In this document: positions 10,991-22,899 of the stretch, one piece after another
Position numbering within the stretch: the first letter of the stretch is position 1
How the letters are laid out: every line of letters begins with the position of its first letter
Assembly (NCBI GenBank): GCA_029204225.1
Contig: CM055114.1
Location: 15,245,624-15,309,623 of the forward strand
Direction: 5' to 3'
DNA: 64,000 bases
Source: Diphasiastrum complanatum
Lineage: Eukaryota; Streptophyta; Lycopodiopsida; Lycopodiales; Lycopodiaceae
The notes under the pieces: generated by a model
Seen by the model: only the letters and a program-made list of their open reading frames with translations
The model's database searches: none
What the model was told of the DNA's origin: nothing
Made by a program: the position numbers and the translations under genes

Positions 10991-11509
10991 TATTAAATCT
11001 CTAAGTATAAAGCTCAACACTAACATAGTGGAAATTAACATACAAATTTTAAAACGAATGGGTGAAATGCCAATCTCTCTTTAGAAGACTTACAATGGGT
11101 AAATGCCCATTTCAACAATTGGTATGTCAAATATAATTGGTCGTTTGAGTGCATTGTTGCATTACCATATTTGTATGTTTTATCTTATTCCATTTGCCTT
11201 TGATAGCTAGCGTTGAATTCATACTATTAATGCAAGTCAATTTGCTCCAGTCCTTTTTTTCTCTACCTCCCTTAATCCATTTGAGGGCCTTTGCACACTT
11301 AAAGTGAATTCCCATCCCTTTGTGAATCTTGTGATCAAAGTGGAGGTGGTTTTTTACTATTTATTTCAAATTGAACTAGTTTCAATTTGTTTGGATAAAT
11401 AAAGTCTAAGATTTTGTAAATCTTGTTGAATAGGCAAGTAGGCTCTATTCAAGACTCAAAGGACGTGAGATAAAAATCCAAACATCTTTTCTAACATCTC
11501 TTGTACTTT

Positions 11510-12110
11510 GTTGGCTTTCATCTTGATTATGTGACTTCCATGAATGCATTTTTTATGGAATCTAGTGATAAAACATCAGCTAATTATTTCTTTTGGAAGC
11601 TAAGAATGAAGCCCATTATTATGATCCAAGTTCTTTTGGATATCATGCTTGGGTTGGAAGATAACCCAATCCACCCTCAAAAAACATCATAGTACAAGAA
11701 AAGGTGCAAGATAGCCTTGCATGCTATTAGGATAAATGTTTTAAATGAAATGCTCAAGGTAGGAGGTGCTTATGTGTTGGTCAAAGAGGCTTGGGAGACT
11801 CTACAAACCATTTATGAGTCTAAGAACACTTCTAGGCTACCAAATCCTTCAATGCCTCAAAGGGAAGAACGCAATTGGTTTTCAATATGTTTTGAGAGTT
11901 TAAGTTATGTAAAGAGCTTGATTGTATAGGAAATCCTATTAAGGATAATGAATTAGTGCAAGTGGTGTGAAATAGACTAGGAGAAGCATTTTTTGATCTT
12001 ATTCAATCTCATGCTATAATGAGAACATTAACCTTTGAAATACTTTTGCAATCAACCTGATTTGAGAGGTCATAAAGCTTGATGGGTTGAGCTTATGCAA
12101 AAAAAAATTT
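11510..12110 (+). pseudogene. Ty1/copia gag (UBN2-like) remnant
   Basis: The block reads SANYFFWKLRMKPII at about 11575, then after a stop a frame with KEAWETLQTIYESKNTS (about 11780) and, after a frame change, DNELVQVV and LGEAFFDLIQSHAIM near 11945-12020. This order (W-x-x-K/R-M near the N terminus, KEAWETL in the middle, a leucine-rich segment further on) is typical of the Gag of plant copia elements, which assembles the virus-like particle. It has several stops and frameshifts and no zinc knuckle. The sequence then runs into an element on the opposite strand at about 12240. Confidence 0.65.
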
Positions 12111-12239
12111 AAGGGGTTTGATACCTCAAAGGTAGCTCTAATCAAAGTTGTAGCTGCTCTCAATCATATTGGTGAATTAAATTTCATTCTCCTGGAATTT
12201 CACAAATCTACATCTTTCATTGAGAGAAGAAATATAAAA

Positions 12240-13095
12240 ATGATTCTAGAGGCATGACCAATACCACTTCGTCCATCTCATAGTCCTTGAAGTATTGTGG
12301 CACGTCAGGCATAGGCTTGGGTTCTTCTACGGTGTCCTTCCAAAATTTTTCGTGCATTTCTTGGGTGGTCATGAACTTGGTCTTGATTCCTCCTTTATCG
12401 CTCTTGGCCTTCCACTCATTGATTTTAGCCTTATAAAGGGGCTTGCACTCTCAAGGCAGACTGGTGATTGGCATATTGTTGATTTCCATCCTTTTCAAGG
12501 CCCTGTCAAGTTTTTTGACGCTCTTAGATGCCTTCGGACCCAATTGTGCAATGGGGATGAGAGCTTTTCCTTTTGGAGAGCCTCTAGATGGGGGATTTAA
12601 AGTGACAGGCTCCTTACCCTTGGCATGCCTCAATGAATTGGATCAATAATCTGCTTTTGGGTCTTTTACCATCTTGATGTTATTGTCCCAAAATGAGACT
12701 TCTAGCTTGTATAGAGCTTCATCCTCACATGGATCTAGTTCCTCGAGATCTTGACACATGCTTGAAATGGTGAGGATCAACGTATCGAAAAAAATCTTTA
12801 TCCTCGTACTCTCAACCTTCCTCCCAGGTAAACACCTAAAGAACTTCTATTTCCTTCTCACTACAGACTCTTTGCAGTGGGTCTTAGGGTATAGCCTCTA
12901 GGCTCATCATAAAATGCGACATGGAATCTTGATGGCCTTCGTCAGGTTACTTCATTGGTTCTGCTCATCTCTTTATCGAGATGTCATCTTCATCGGAGAA
13001 ATCATCTACGGTAGACCTTCACTTTGGTAATTGTTCGGTAGATGCAACATGAAACTGCAAGCAATCCATCATAGCTAGGGCTTCGGTCCAGTTTA
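12240..13095 (-). pseudogene. Gypsy remnant, segment downstream of protease
   Basis: Read on -, this segment follows the protease-like block and is broken by many stops. One recognisable stretch encodes acidic and aromatic residues (VFTWEEG, then KDFFRYVDPHHF near 12820-12740), and the frame at 12451-12633 is Lys-rich. I see no reverse transcriptase motif before the element gives way to the copia gag remnant on +. It is assigned to the gypsy element only by position and strand. Confidence 0.4.
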
Positions 13096-13656
13096 CTACA
13101 TCAGTTTGCCAATCATCACGAATGATAATTCTCCTCCAACGACGTCCGTCATCTGACTCCTCGTCAGAATGGATTGTTGTGGTAGACCTAGCAACCGTGG
13201 CTCTTTGGTCAGTCGCTTTTGTAATCTAGGTATCAAGATCGATGTTAGCCACATAATCGCGATTTTGCAAAACGATGTGATTTCCAAGACTACAAAATCT
13301 AGCACGAAATGGATTCCTGCTACTTTGTTATATATTTCCTTGGCTATGCCTAATGGTTTCACACTAGATTGGTCAGCTAATCAGATAGTGAAAGGAGTGC
13401 TTACCATATGAGTAAGTCCCCAGTCGTGATATAGCTTGGAGGAGATGATATTCACTCCTAATTCTCTATCGACTATGGCTGATTCTCGTGGAAACCTCCG
13501 ATACATGATTGGGATCGTTACGTATCTAGAATCCATTTCCCATCCTACCCCTACTTGGTGGATTGGTTGTGATTCTTCGGCTCTTTCAAATTGCACCAGA
13601 TTAGTAGGATGTGTCTCTATTCTATCGCTGCTTGGTCCATCTATGTATGTTTTCAA
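13096..13656 (-). pseudogene. Ty3/gypsy aspartic protease remnant
   Basis: Read on -, the block contains RFPRESAIVD, then GVNIISSKLYHDWGL, and in a second frame KPLGIAKEIYNKVAG followed by FVLDFVVLEI. This is the order of plant Ty3/gypsy retropepsin: active-site strand, flap region, then the hydrophobic FVVL strand. Retropepsin cuts the Gag-Pol polyprotein. The catalytic Asp remains, but the D-S/T-G triad has become Asp-Arg-Glu, and a frameshift near 13380 separates the two parts, so it cannot be active. Confidence 0.72.
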
Positions 13657-14159
13657 TTCTTCTCAGAGGGTTGGATGCATTTTGAGTAGGGTGCCTAATG
13701 GTATTCAGACATCTCCTCTCAATAGATCGACTTAAACACCTTTATGGTCCTTTTTCACCTCCTAGGCTATGAAAAGAGATCTTCATACCAGAATGCTCGT
13801 GCATTCTATCCGATTTCATGGATGAACGGTAGCAACCTTGGATTCACTAGGAAGCATGGAAAAGCTTGTTCACCCTTAGGTTGATGTTGTCGCTCTCGGA
13901 TTGTCTCTTGATCTAAGGCTTGGGGTTCTCTTACCCATTCTTTCATGTGTCTAATGTTCCCTTGTTCAACTATGGGATTGGGGTATTCACTAACATATAG
14001 AGAACATGATGAGCCACTAACATGACCTATAGTAGCAGACTTGGTTCAACTTGGTTCTTTTTCTAGTCTTTTCTGTGCTCTGGTCTAGTTGAATACAGGC
14101 ATCGTAGATGCCTTGGATTCTCCTACCACACTCATTAGGTGCAATGGGAAAGAGACATC

Positions 14160-14350
14160 TCATTGTTTATCCTTTCTCATTGGAAACACGACATATGGGT
14201 GTTCGTACCCACAATCTTGGTAAAGTGGTACAAAATTGCCTTGCGGCTTGTTAAGGCATTTGGCAATCCTATGATTCTCTCCACATCCATAACATTTTAT
14301 GGGAGTTCTGAATCATGTACCACAAAGCTGGTTCTCGTAGATCAGTATTA
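14160..14350 (-). pseudogene. Gag zinc knuckle of the gypsy remnant
   Basis: On - this stretch encodes IKCYGCGENHRIAKC and then FVPLYQDCGYEHPYV. The first part is a CX2CX3HX4C zinc knuckle that binds RNA in Gag. The same module (CFACGENHRAAEC, then FVPFYRDCGYGH) is found in the gag-only element at 52.7-54.2 kb, which links the two elements to one family. The second knuckle-like part has lost its final Cys pair here. Confidence 0.65.
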
Positions 14351-14630
14351 ACTCACCATTAGCTCCGTCTATGAAATGCATGGGATAAAGCCCGATGCTT
14401 CTTCCTTGAGATAGTAGGATTCTTTGGTCACCTCGACCATGTTCAAAACTGCTGAGAAGCTAGTTGTGGGTTTCTCACTACTAGGCCTCGAGCTCTAGGA
14501 GGAATAGGTAGTAATGCCAATCTAGGTAGTGATTGCACCTTGTTGTTGTGCCAATGGGATGGAAATTGGAACTGCGGCGAGCTGCTTGGTTGCGTAGGTT
14601 TTCTTCGACCTCTCGCAGCAATTGGACTCT

Positions 14631-15568
14631 CTACAAGTCTTTTTCCTTTATCAATTGTAGCTGTACTTCATCATTATTCTTTAAATCATCTATCTCAGTA
14701 TCTTTTCTGTTAATCGGCATAATTAATTCCAGCACTTTAGCAGCATCAGCAGATAATTTAGCAATTAACTCTTGTTGATCTTCTATTCGACCATGGAGCC
14801 TACTAAACTCATAATTCCTGAGTTTTAATATATTCAATCAAATTTTCGGTATTAGTCAAGAATGTCTGCAACGTTGGATAAATTGTCATAGAAACTAAGT
14901 CCAACAAATCAAATTTTAGGGTTTCTGTAGTAGTAGACTAACATTCACCTTTTCGGGTTTCTCCTTAGTTTCTATTGGTAATTGGTGGTCCTTCTCGTAC
15001 ACCTGTTTCTCAATGTCATCTTCAAGAATTTCCTTTTGGAAGTTAGGGCTTTGAGCCATTTCCTCTTCTTCTTCAATCATACTAGCAGGAGCTTGTTGGT
15101 CTTTCATTAGTTTTTCAATCAGCTATTGGGAGTCATCAGCATCCATTGCCTCAACTTTCGAATTACGTCTCTTCCCGCAGTTAGATGTGTTGCACTTGTT
15201 TCAGCAACGTCTTCAAACATATGCTCCACAGTCCGAGTGACCATTCTTGTCATAAGCCCTGCTTCTACTTCATTCAATAAATTTGAACGGGCAGCCAAAT
15301 GGCTCAACTGAGCTCCCCACAACCTAATATTTTGTGACTCTTTCAGTGCTTTGATAAATATTTGATATGATATTGTTGCAAAATCAACCGGCTCTTCATC
15401 AAATGATTGAAGTAAGTACCCAAGATTTGAAACTGATATAGTGGCATTTTTATCAATGCCAAATATAATGTCACACATCCATTTGACAAACCCTATGCAG
15501 GTAGGATCTTTTAGGTAACTGACCTTATAGCCTTTCGTTTTTTGATAGATAGTAAGATAGCTAAACAT
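14631..15568 (-). pseudogene. Putative gypsy Gag N-terminal region
   Basis: Three consecutive open segments on - lie upstream of the zinc knuckle: 15568-15119 (149 codons, helix-rich), 15107-14916 (acidic, Glu-rich) and 14837-14631 (heptad-like, with LHGRIEDQQELIAKLSADA and EIDDLKNNDEVQLQLIKEK). The last is a likely coiled coil. Position before the zinc knuckle and protease suggests Gag. I do not recognise a Retrotrans_gag core, so the largest frame could instead be captured sequence. Confidence 0.4.
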
Positions 15569-16660
15569 AGAATCACATGACTAGTTAACACTAATCAACT
15601 AGTTAGTTAGTCTCCGTCGTTGCTACTCGTTTCAGCTGGGCTCGAAGCCCGTTGAGCTGGCAGCTGGCAAAAAAAAGATTTTTCTTCGTCTGATTCATTA
15701 TCTCCCGTTTGCTTTCGTTCTTTTCGTTTCCTTTCATAGTTTTCGTTTTGCGTCCCTTTTGCGGTTTGCGGTTCTGGAGGTGTGTTTGCGATTCACGATT
15801 GATTTGCGAATCGTTCGTGCTTCGAGTCAAAGACACGTTGACTGTCGCGAATTGTTCGACCTTCGTGTCTTGTTCGTGCTGCGACAAAGTTGCAAGAGTT
15901 CACCATTTCTGACAGAAAATACTCTGATATTCCTTAAGGCCCCATGCAAATCCTAAGGGTATGTTATCAAGGAACATATCGTTGGTGATACCAGCGTAAA
16001 AGGATTTTTTTTTTAGGGTCAAAAATGTTCTGAAATGTTATATGAATGCTTGGATCTTCTAAGGATTGTATGAACAAATCTAGTTAGAAAATTTAGGGAA
16101 ATTTTAAAAAACATTTTTGTACAGACAAGAATTTATTGATTATGAATTCGATCGATTTGCATCAGAACTAGAAACTTCGATTACAAGAAAATTATGGTTT
16201 GTTGAAACTCGCTCCTTGTTGGTTGTGATGAACTTAATCTTAGTGAGAGCTGGGATCCATGAGAAATTGATGCAAGGAATGAAATTCTCTCTTAAACAAT
16301 ATATTCTTTTGAGATAATCTCCGATTGATATTTTGGTTTAATATCTTGCAAAATAGCCCTCTTTGAAAAATATTTTCTCTTAGAGTTAACTGGGCTACAA
16401 GGTTCTCAATTAAATAGGTAATGTATACAAATTATGTGAGATCTTTGAGATACGATATGTAGTGATTCGTTGTGGAATCATGATTTCCTTGAGCAAGTTC
16501 TTATTCCTATTAATCTACAACATGTTTCTTGGACTAAGTTTATATGCCAATGCATAAACTAGTTAGTAAAAATATATGCATATTTATGAGAATTGTGTGA
16601 ATAATTGTCAAATTTGGCAAATCTAGCTCAATTAAACCATGTAGATATGTATATTGGTGG
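15569..16660. other. Probable leader of the minus gypsy remnant, then unassigned sequence
   Basis: 15603-15910 has a distinctive CG-containing composition (TTCG, GCGA) on the upstream side of the minus-strand element and could be its untranslated leader. An open frame there on - (94 codons) is basic and low in complexity. From 15910 to 16660 I see only AT-rich sequence without motifs. No clear PBS or LTR boundary was found. Confidence 0.3.
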
Positions 16661-16739
16661 GTCCCACACATGTGAGGCTATGTTGCCACGTGTAAATCTA
16701 CTCTAGAATAGGTTAGATCATGTTCAAGTTGAAATTCCA

Positions 16740-17130
16740 ATAGAATCTAGTGCAGTATGCAGATCGCATCACACAATCACCATAGCCACTCCTCACAAGC
16801 TCTCAAAGATGGCACAACAAAAGTTAATAGATTACAAAGAAACGATGTACATATAGAGTATTCACAAACTGCATGAAAATGTAGGTGTCCTAAAATTGGC
16901 CTACCACCCGTCAAACTAAGGTCGGGCCCAATATGGCCAAATTCGACCGACAAACTTGGGACATGCCCCCAAGTATAGCAAGTACTATAATAACTCTGTA
17001 CATGCTAATTCTTCCTATGTGTGGCTACCCGGCTAACCCAAGTAGTCGTCTACGGGATCAGTGCCCGATCAATATATCCTAATGGGTCACGTCCCGATCA
17101 CAACCATGTACAGTAAACCAAATAAATTGT
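16740..17130 (-). repeat. LTR-like dispersed repeat (copy on -)
   Basis: The reverse complement of this block matches 63480-63880 over most of its length. Shared stretches are TGTGCCATCTTTGAGAGC, TTGTGAGGAGTGGCTATGG, a GGGGCATGTCC-type segment and GTAGCCACA. The copies are clearly diverged. The composition and the sequence near the end (a TTTCTTTGTAATC tract before a conserved terminal segment) resemble the R/U5 part of an LTR, but no internal gene can be linked to it. Confidence 0.6.
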
Positions 17131-18360
17131 ACAATAATTACATCATCACATTTAGAGCTTACATAAAATGTATATCAGATTAACTCTGATTTCTAACTGT
17201 TCATAGGATTGGTCAAGTTTGTTTGGGGATGATTCCTACATTATAGGGCCAAATCTCTAAAATCATGCAGTAGGTTGATCAATCTAGCCACCAGCATGGC
17301 AAAACTCAAGGGTTAGGCTATAATGGCAAATTAGGGCAAAAATGCTCAATTATCTTCCTTATTACACACTAGATTTTCACCTAACTTGAGGTGGGGAAGA
17401 GCTTTTCTATGTACCATCACCTCTCCATAGTCATGCCTTAGAGAGCCTACCGCTATAAACTTTGTTTCTTTTGTGATCTAAATGAAATCTAAGTGTTCTT
17501 AACATCATTTCCTATCTACAGGCCATATTGAAGGTCATACCACACGTGTGGGGGTCAGATCTTCTTTCGATGAGAATTAGTTATTGACCTAGGAAGAATT
17601 TAGAACTAGATTGAATGTGGTGTTTTGAAATTGGGCCCACATCTAAACAATAAAATATTGCTAAATCAAGTACAACTACTCAAATCAGGAGCGTTACTTA
17701 TGAGTTAGTTGTTTGAATTTATAGTGTAACAACATTTATTGATACTATAGCTTATATGTATTGCTTGTAAGTCACAACCATTATGAGTCTTTTGCAAAGG
17801 GTTACGTACATAGAATATGTAGGAACTTTTGGCTTAAATTTTTTCCAATTGAAAAGAAAATTATCCCACAAGCTCAGGTGAGTTAGATAGTTAAACTGAC
17901 CAAAAGTCAAAATTTCACGTATTGAAGTTTTGATAAATCTTAAGTTATTCTAGATCATAACTTAAGAGTAATTGGATCTAGATGCATTCTAGATTGAATC
18001 TTAACTTTGGAATGACACTTTGTGACATGTCTAGAGTCAGAAAAATTTGAAAATTAAAATTCTTAAGTGGCATCTTATAGTTAGTTTATAAGTCAAAGAC
18101 TTTACTTGGGAAAAGGGTTTTTTTAGAGCAAATCATATGTCTTCTAAGAATAGTAATATTTATGTTCTCTTATTTACAAGTATGGAATAAAATATTCAAA
18201 AATTATGATTGACAAATCATAGTTCGAATTCTAGTTTATACTTGATCATCATAAGAAGACATAGTGTGTGGTTAAAGAACATATGTTTTGAGCACATGTC
18301 TCATGGTGGAAATCTCATTAGAAGAGGTATCTAACTTTGATTGAGTTGCCTATAATAGTA
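17131..18360. other. Non-coding, AT-rich
   Basis: No coding or structural feature is clear apart from CACACGTGTG at 17541-17550. The stretch precedes a gypsy integrase remnant and could be part of that element with its coding information lost. Confidence 0.3.
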
Positions 18361-18369
18361 GTAAGCATT

Positions 18370-18955
18370 TGGTTATTGGTTATAGCCCAATTATGCGTAT
18401 GTATGGTTATCAACCTAGATCACCCTTTCAGTTGAAACTTGAACGATCAAGTTTAGAAGGTAGTAGATTTCATGCACAATATGCAAGAAATGCTACAATT
18501 AGCTCGTGAGAATGTCCAATGTGCCCAAATTAGGGACAAGCATTATGCTAATTTGAAAAGACCGCCTTGAGATTTTCAAGGAGGGGATTAGATATATTTG
18601 TTAATCTCAAAAGATTCAAACATAATCCATACCAAAAAGCGTTACAAACTATCCACCGATAGATATGACACCTAGCATTTCATGTCGATCACCTTAAGAA
18701 AAGTCCATGTGAAGGGGATCATCTTGGTTTTGGAGATCGATTGGACCTGTCAGAAGAATTATCAGGTGTGACTCGACTTGAACCTGACAGAATCTTGGAT
18801 ACTAAAACTAAACGATTGTGAAATTGTATAGTAACTGAACATCTAGTTCGATGGAAAGGTTATACGGATGATTACGACTCATGGGAATAGGAAGGAAGCC
18901 TAAAAAGGAACTTTTCTAGCTTTAAGTTCTGAGGACATAGCTTAAATAAGGGGGG
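18370..18955 (+). pseudogene. Ty3/gypsy chromovirus integrase C-terminus and chromodomain
   Basis: Across several frames the block reads MYGYQPRSPFQLKLE (integrase C-terminal region), MQEMLQLARENVQCAQIRDKH, ISKDS, HFMSITLRK/HVDHLKKS, and finally EPDRILDTKTKRL and EHLVRWKGYTDDYDSWE. The last two segments form a chromodomain, which in chromoviruses directs integration to particular chromatin. Many stops and shifts are present. A purine tract GGGGGGAAGAA (18950-18960) follows, as expected for a polypurine tract before the 3' LTR. Confidence 0.75.
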
Positions 18956-18960
18956 AAGAA

Positions 18961-19875
18961 CGCCACGCCCACGATTGGACTTATCGTGGATTATTATATT
19001 GTAAGGAAGTCAGTAGGCCTACCCCGACCCGGAGACTAATCATGATTGTGAGGGGTTGGGGCCCTCATGCTATTAAAAGTCATAATTTATGGTTAGAGGC
19101 CTACAACTCTAGATGGTGGATTGGTATGAAACTAGTAGTGAATCATATGGGAAGTGGATATTGAAGTGGCCCATTTAGGCTGCTAATGTGTCCGAGGTAT
19201 TATAGTTCACTCTTAATGGAGGAGCCTTGGAGGGTTAAGTATACCCATAGGTCTCCCGTAGATGAGTGTTGGTTTTGGTGATGGTAGCTATATGCTAATG
19301 GAATGACACCTCTCTGTTATTGAGCATTGGTTGTTGGGGGCTAGATCCGTTCGATCTAGATTTGGTTGGGTAGCTTTGTCCACCATCCAATTTCCTTTGT
19401 TTCTATAGAATCAACATCCTAGTTTTTTTATCCCTAGTGGAGGTCTTGATAGTGACTTTTCTCCTCTTTTTTGGTTAGGGCCCTCATGGTATTAAAAGTC
19501 ATAATTAATGGTTAAGGGCCTAGAATCTAGATGGTGGATTGGTAGAGAACTAACAGTGACTCATAGGGGAAGTGGATGAGGTGGCCCAGTTAGGCTTCTT
19601 ATGTGTCCAGTGAGGTGTTATAATGCACTCCTAGTTGAGGAGCCTTGGAGGGTATAAGTAATACACATAGGCCTCCCATGGATAAAGTTGGATTTGGTGA
19701 TGGTAGCTATATGTTGTTGGAATGACACCTCTCTCTTATTGAGCATTGATGCCCATTGCTTGGGGGCTACATCAATTTGATATAGATTTGGTTGGGTAGG
19801 TTTTTCCACCATCCAATTCCCTTTGTTTCTAAGGATTTAGCATCTTGGACTTTGATCCCTGGTGGAGGCCTTGAT
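18961..19875 (+). repeat. Duplicated LTR-like block, about 429-bp period
   Basis: Sequence from about 19061 to 19450 is repeated at 19490-19875. Shared markers are GCCCTCATG, TATTAAAAGTCATAAT, GATGGTGGATTGGTA, GGAGCCTTGGAGGGT and CACCATCCAATT. The block directly follows the gypsy polypurine tract, so the first copy probably belongs to its 3' LTR (the start CGCCACGCCC at 18961 would be a mutated TG terminus). The second copy could be an internal LTR duplication or a second LTR in tandem. Confidence 0.6.
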
Positions 19876-20049
19876 ACTTGGAAAATTAAGGTGAACAATG
19901 GATTTTTCATTAGCATCATTAAGACAATATGGTAGCTTTGCAAATGACAAATATGATCTCAATGGACGGCTCAACGACCTTATTGATCAAGATAAAATAA
20001 TCACAAAAGTAGCTAGGGACTGGTGGACTAGGATTCCAAACAATATGAT

Positions 20050-20310
20050 CATCCACACACAAACAATAACATCCTTTAGATTTTATAGGATCCTTTCAAG
20101 CAATTGACGACGAACATGGATAGAGTATGTCCTCCTTTTCTAACCAGAGTACTTTGCATGTGTTTTCAAGCCCATCAATTCTCTAATTTTCTCGTTCACA
20201 CACAAACAATAAGATCCTTTTGGGAGATTAAAAAGAATGGATTAAGTAGGTCCTCTTTCTCTAACCAAAGTAGTAAAAGCCCATCAATTCCATAATTATT
20301 GATTCTTCTT
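20050..20310. repeat. Short direct duplication
   Basis: CACACACAAACAATAA, a CCTCCTTTTCTAACCA/CCTCTTTCTCTAACCA segment and AAGCCCATCAATTC appear twice in the same order, at about 20050-20180 and 20198-20293. No gene is associated. Confidence 0.6.
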
Positions 20311-20518
20311 AAATGCTCCCTACACACTACTTTTTGATCATGAATGATGATACAAACTTGGGTGACCTTTAAACTCCCCTTAAGATGCATCTTGTTTATA
20401 TTAACACAATCTTGTGGAGACTAGTATGTAGGTTTGCCTTGAGGCCAAGGACAAGCATTAGTATGATGACCAAATTTCTCACAATGATAACACAAAATTG
20501 GTAGACTTCTAGTAAAAC

Positions 20519-21480
<962 letters not shown>

Positions 21481-21494
21481 TGTGATTGAAACTG

Positions 21495-22090
21495 CTTGGA
21501 TCTTGCACATCCAAATTTAGGGGTGCATCCATCTAGGAAGTGTGGCTATCTTGTGGCCACAGTTCGTAGATGGATTGGCTCAGCTGGTTACATTAGCATC
21601 CAAAGTTTCTTTGCTTGCACATCCAAATTTAGGGCGCATCCATCTAGGAAGTGTGGCAATCATGTGGCCACACTTCCTAGATAGATTGCCTCAGCTGGTT
21701 ACATTAGCATCCAAAGTTTCTTTGGTCCTTGCACATCCAAATTTAGGGGTGCATCCATCTAGGAAGTGTGGCTATCATGTGGCCACACTTCCTAGATGGA
21801 TTGGCTCAGCTGGTTACATTAGCATCCAAAGTTTCTTTGGTCCTTACACATCCAAATTTAAGGGCACATCCATCTAGGAAGTGTGGCCATCATGTGGCCA
21901 CACTTCCTAGATGGATTGGCTCAGCTTGTTACATTAGCATCCAAAGTTTCTCTGGTCCTTGCTTCAAACCCCCTAGGAAACCAAAATGCACTCCAAATCT
22001 AGGAAGTGTGGCTATCATGTGACCGCACTTCCTAGATGGACTAGCTCATCTAGTTAGCTTGGCATCCAAAGTTTCTTTGGTCATTACTTC
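21495..22090. repeat. 114-bp tandem satellite, each unit carrying a hairpin
   Basis: Units start near 21508, 21620, 21734 and 21849 (marker CATCCAAATTTA) at spacings of 112, 114 and 115 bp, followed by at least one more diverged unit to about 22090. Each unit contains the arms CATCTAGGAAGTGTGGC and GCCACACTTCCTAGATG around an 8-10 nt loop. In the unit at 21754-21800 the stem is 19 bp and perfect. The rest of the unit reads GGCTCAGCTGGTTACATTAGC and CATCCAAAGTTTC. Open frames across the array are repeat artefacts. Confidence 0.93.
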
Positions 22091-22419
22091 AAGACCCCTC
22101 TAAACCAAGATGCACTCCAACTTCCAAGAGGCAATGGAATTGTGGCTATAGAGAAGTGGCCATTGATGGAAGCCATTAATGGCATTTACTAGAAAGGGAT
22201 GCCTATGGAAGAAACACTAATAAACCCTAAATTCTCAAAAGATTTTCTACCACGTTTTTTGGGTTGGAGTCTGTCCCTCTCAATTCCCATGGGCCAATAC
22301 CAAGAAAAGATTTATGTGTCGATTCTTGGAAGTCCCACCCTTGACCAAGCATTCCTTCCAAATGAAGAGTGTCACGGTTGTCAAACTTCACAGCCCTGAG
22401 TCCTGGCGTGTGCACTTCA

Positions 22420-22795
22420 AATGAAAAGCGTAAATTGGGGACAACGCTGCAACTTTCAAGCTCCAACTTGCCCGTCGACACGGGACGGCACCCTGCAAAA
22501 CTGCAACTTGCAAGCTAGGCAGCTGACAGCGACCCGTCTCGAGAAGTGCGCCGCCCGATTTATGAATCCTCTGACGGCCGGGGAGCAGACAATCAGAGAC
22601 GGGCGGCATCGGTCACGTCGGTGGCCACGTCCAGAGTTCAGGGTCCCACAGAATGGCGGTTCAAGGTGACCATTGGACCAGGCCGCAGGCGGCGACTGGT
22701 TGTAACTGCTGCCAGGATGCCATAACGGCAAACGCTCGATTCTCAATGAGCCACCGAACCGCACGTCCTGGACGTGGAGAATGGAGACCGTCTAC
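22420..22795. other. CpG-rich island
   Basis: A short segment is markedly richer in GC and CpG than the surrounding DNA. Overlapping open frames on both strands (22421-22669 on +, 22456-22764 on -) match no family I know. In methylated plant intergenic DNA, CpG retention suggests either recent arrival or function, for example a captured gene fragment or promoter. A split CTACTAGTAGTAG palindrome follows at about 22793-22806. Confidence 0.35.
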
Positions 22796-22899
22796 TACTA
22801 GTAGTAGCCTCTAGGCCATAGGTAGTGCCTAAAACCATTTTCTTGAATGCCCATGCTCCTGCTCCATGCATGAACATTGTAATTTGTTAAACCCCAAAG

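Noticed and set aside
21754-21800. MicroRNA precursor
   Set aside because: The stem is perfect and only 19 bp with a very short loop, and occurs in tandem; this fits a satellite or foldback better than a plant pri-miRNA. Small-RNA data would be needed.
21495-22090. CRISPR array
   Set aside because: There are regular hairpin repeats, but the spacers are themselves repeats of the same 114-bp unit, and the context is plant nuclear DNA without cas genes.
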